In this document: positions 34,099-34,257 of the stretch, piece by piece
Numbering within the stretch: the first letter of the stretch is position 1
How the letters are laid out: every line of letters starts with the position of its first letter
NCBI GenBank assembly: GCA_022340385.1
Contig: JAJDOB010000013.1
Coordinates: forward strand, 1 to 34,257
Length of the DNA stretch: 34,257 nt
Origin: Rhodobacter sp.
GTDB taxonomy: Bacteria > Pseudomonadota > Alphaproteobacteria > Rhodobacterales > Rhodobacteraceae
Direction: 5' to 3'
Notes under the pieces: model-generated
The model's database searches: none
The model's input: the letters and a program-made list of their open reading frames with translations, nothing else
What the model was told of the DNA's origin: nothing
Made by a program: the position numbers and the translations under genes

Positions 34099-34257
34099 GT
34101 CTTGTTCCTCATGCTGCACTGCAACATAAAGTCAACCGCCTGTGTTTCAAGCGATATACGCCGATGCATAGCGGGATTGCCGCAGGTGCAAAGGTCCGAT
34201 GCGCGCGCGTGTCGACGACGCCAAAGCGGGGCGATGGGCCGCTGCGTTGCGGATATG

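Overview
The window looks like a chromosomal segment of a high-GC alphaproteobacterium, most likely Rhodobacterales (Roseobacter/Rhodobacter group). The grounds are the codon use, a soxBDAG sarcosine oxidase operon, a smoEFGK-smoS-mtlK polyol operon as in Rhodobacter, tripartite tricarboxylate transporters (TTT) and a DUF1127 protein. It contains no rRNA, tRNA, CRISPR array, transposase or phage gene that I can see. Taxonomy is inferred from gene content, not measured.

Layout. (1) 1-650, minus: 5' part of a secreted repeat protein that runs off the left edge. (2) 977-6027, minus: soxB-soxD-soxA-soxG, divergent from a GlxA/GbdR-type AraC regulator (6112-7065) that is followed by a class I glutamine amidotransferase (7119-7838). 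This is a methylated-amine (sarcosine) catabolic block. (3) 7842-8498, minus: an M50 site-2-type membrane protease. (4) 8685-23079: an accessory catabolic region. It holds a lone molybdenum-hydroxylase large subunit with a DMT exporter, a TTT system (tctC-tctA-tctB), a divergent ThDP enzyme, and a five-gene operon of double cupin, EutA-like ATPase and a second TTT system (tctB-tctC-tctA). (5) 23449-31000: a LacI regulator and a complete polyol ABC transporter with sorbitol and mannitol dehydrogenases, marked by two copies of a CG-centred palindrome. (6) 31152-33748: a Rieske ferredoxin, divergent from two cupins and a second DMT transporter. (7) 33880-34098, minus: a small DUF1127 protein.

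The most notable result is a 25-bp tripartite motif, GTTCC-N7-GGAAC-N3-GTTCC with small variations. It occurs four times with identical spacing (8615, 11862, 17213, 31481), each time in a promoter region and in the same orientation. It precedes the Mo-hydroxylase unit, the first TTT unit, the cupin/EutA/TTT unit (divergent from the ThDP enzyme) and the Rieske/cupin/cupin/DMT unit. The half-site geometry (two inverted plus one direct, the direct pair 20 bp apart) resembles operators of IclR-family activators such as PcaU/PobR, but no IclR gene lies in the window. I infer that blocks 4 and 6 form one regulon for uptake and breakdown of an unidentified, probably anionic organic compound, and that the polyol operon sits between its parts. 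The three cupins of this regulon share the motif HQHFNA. The EutA-like protein has no ethanolamine ammonia-lyase beside it, the Mo-hydroxylase has no FAD or FeS subunits, and the Rieske ferredoxin has no oxygenase or reductase. The pathway is therefore either incomplete here or of an undescribed kind. The substrate cannot be read from the sequence.
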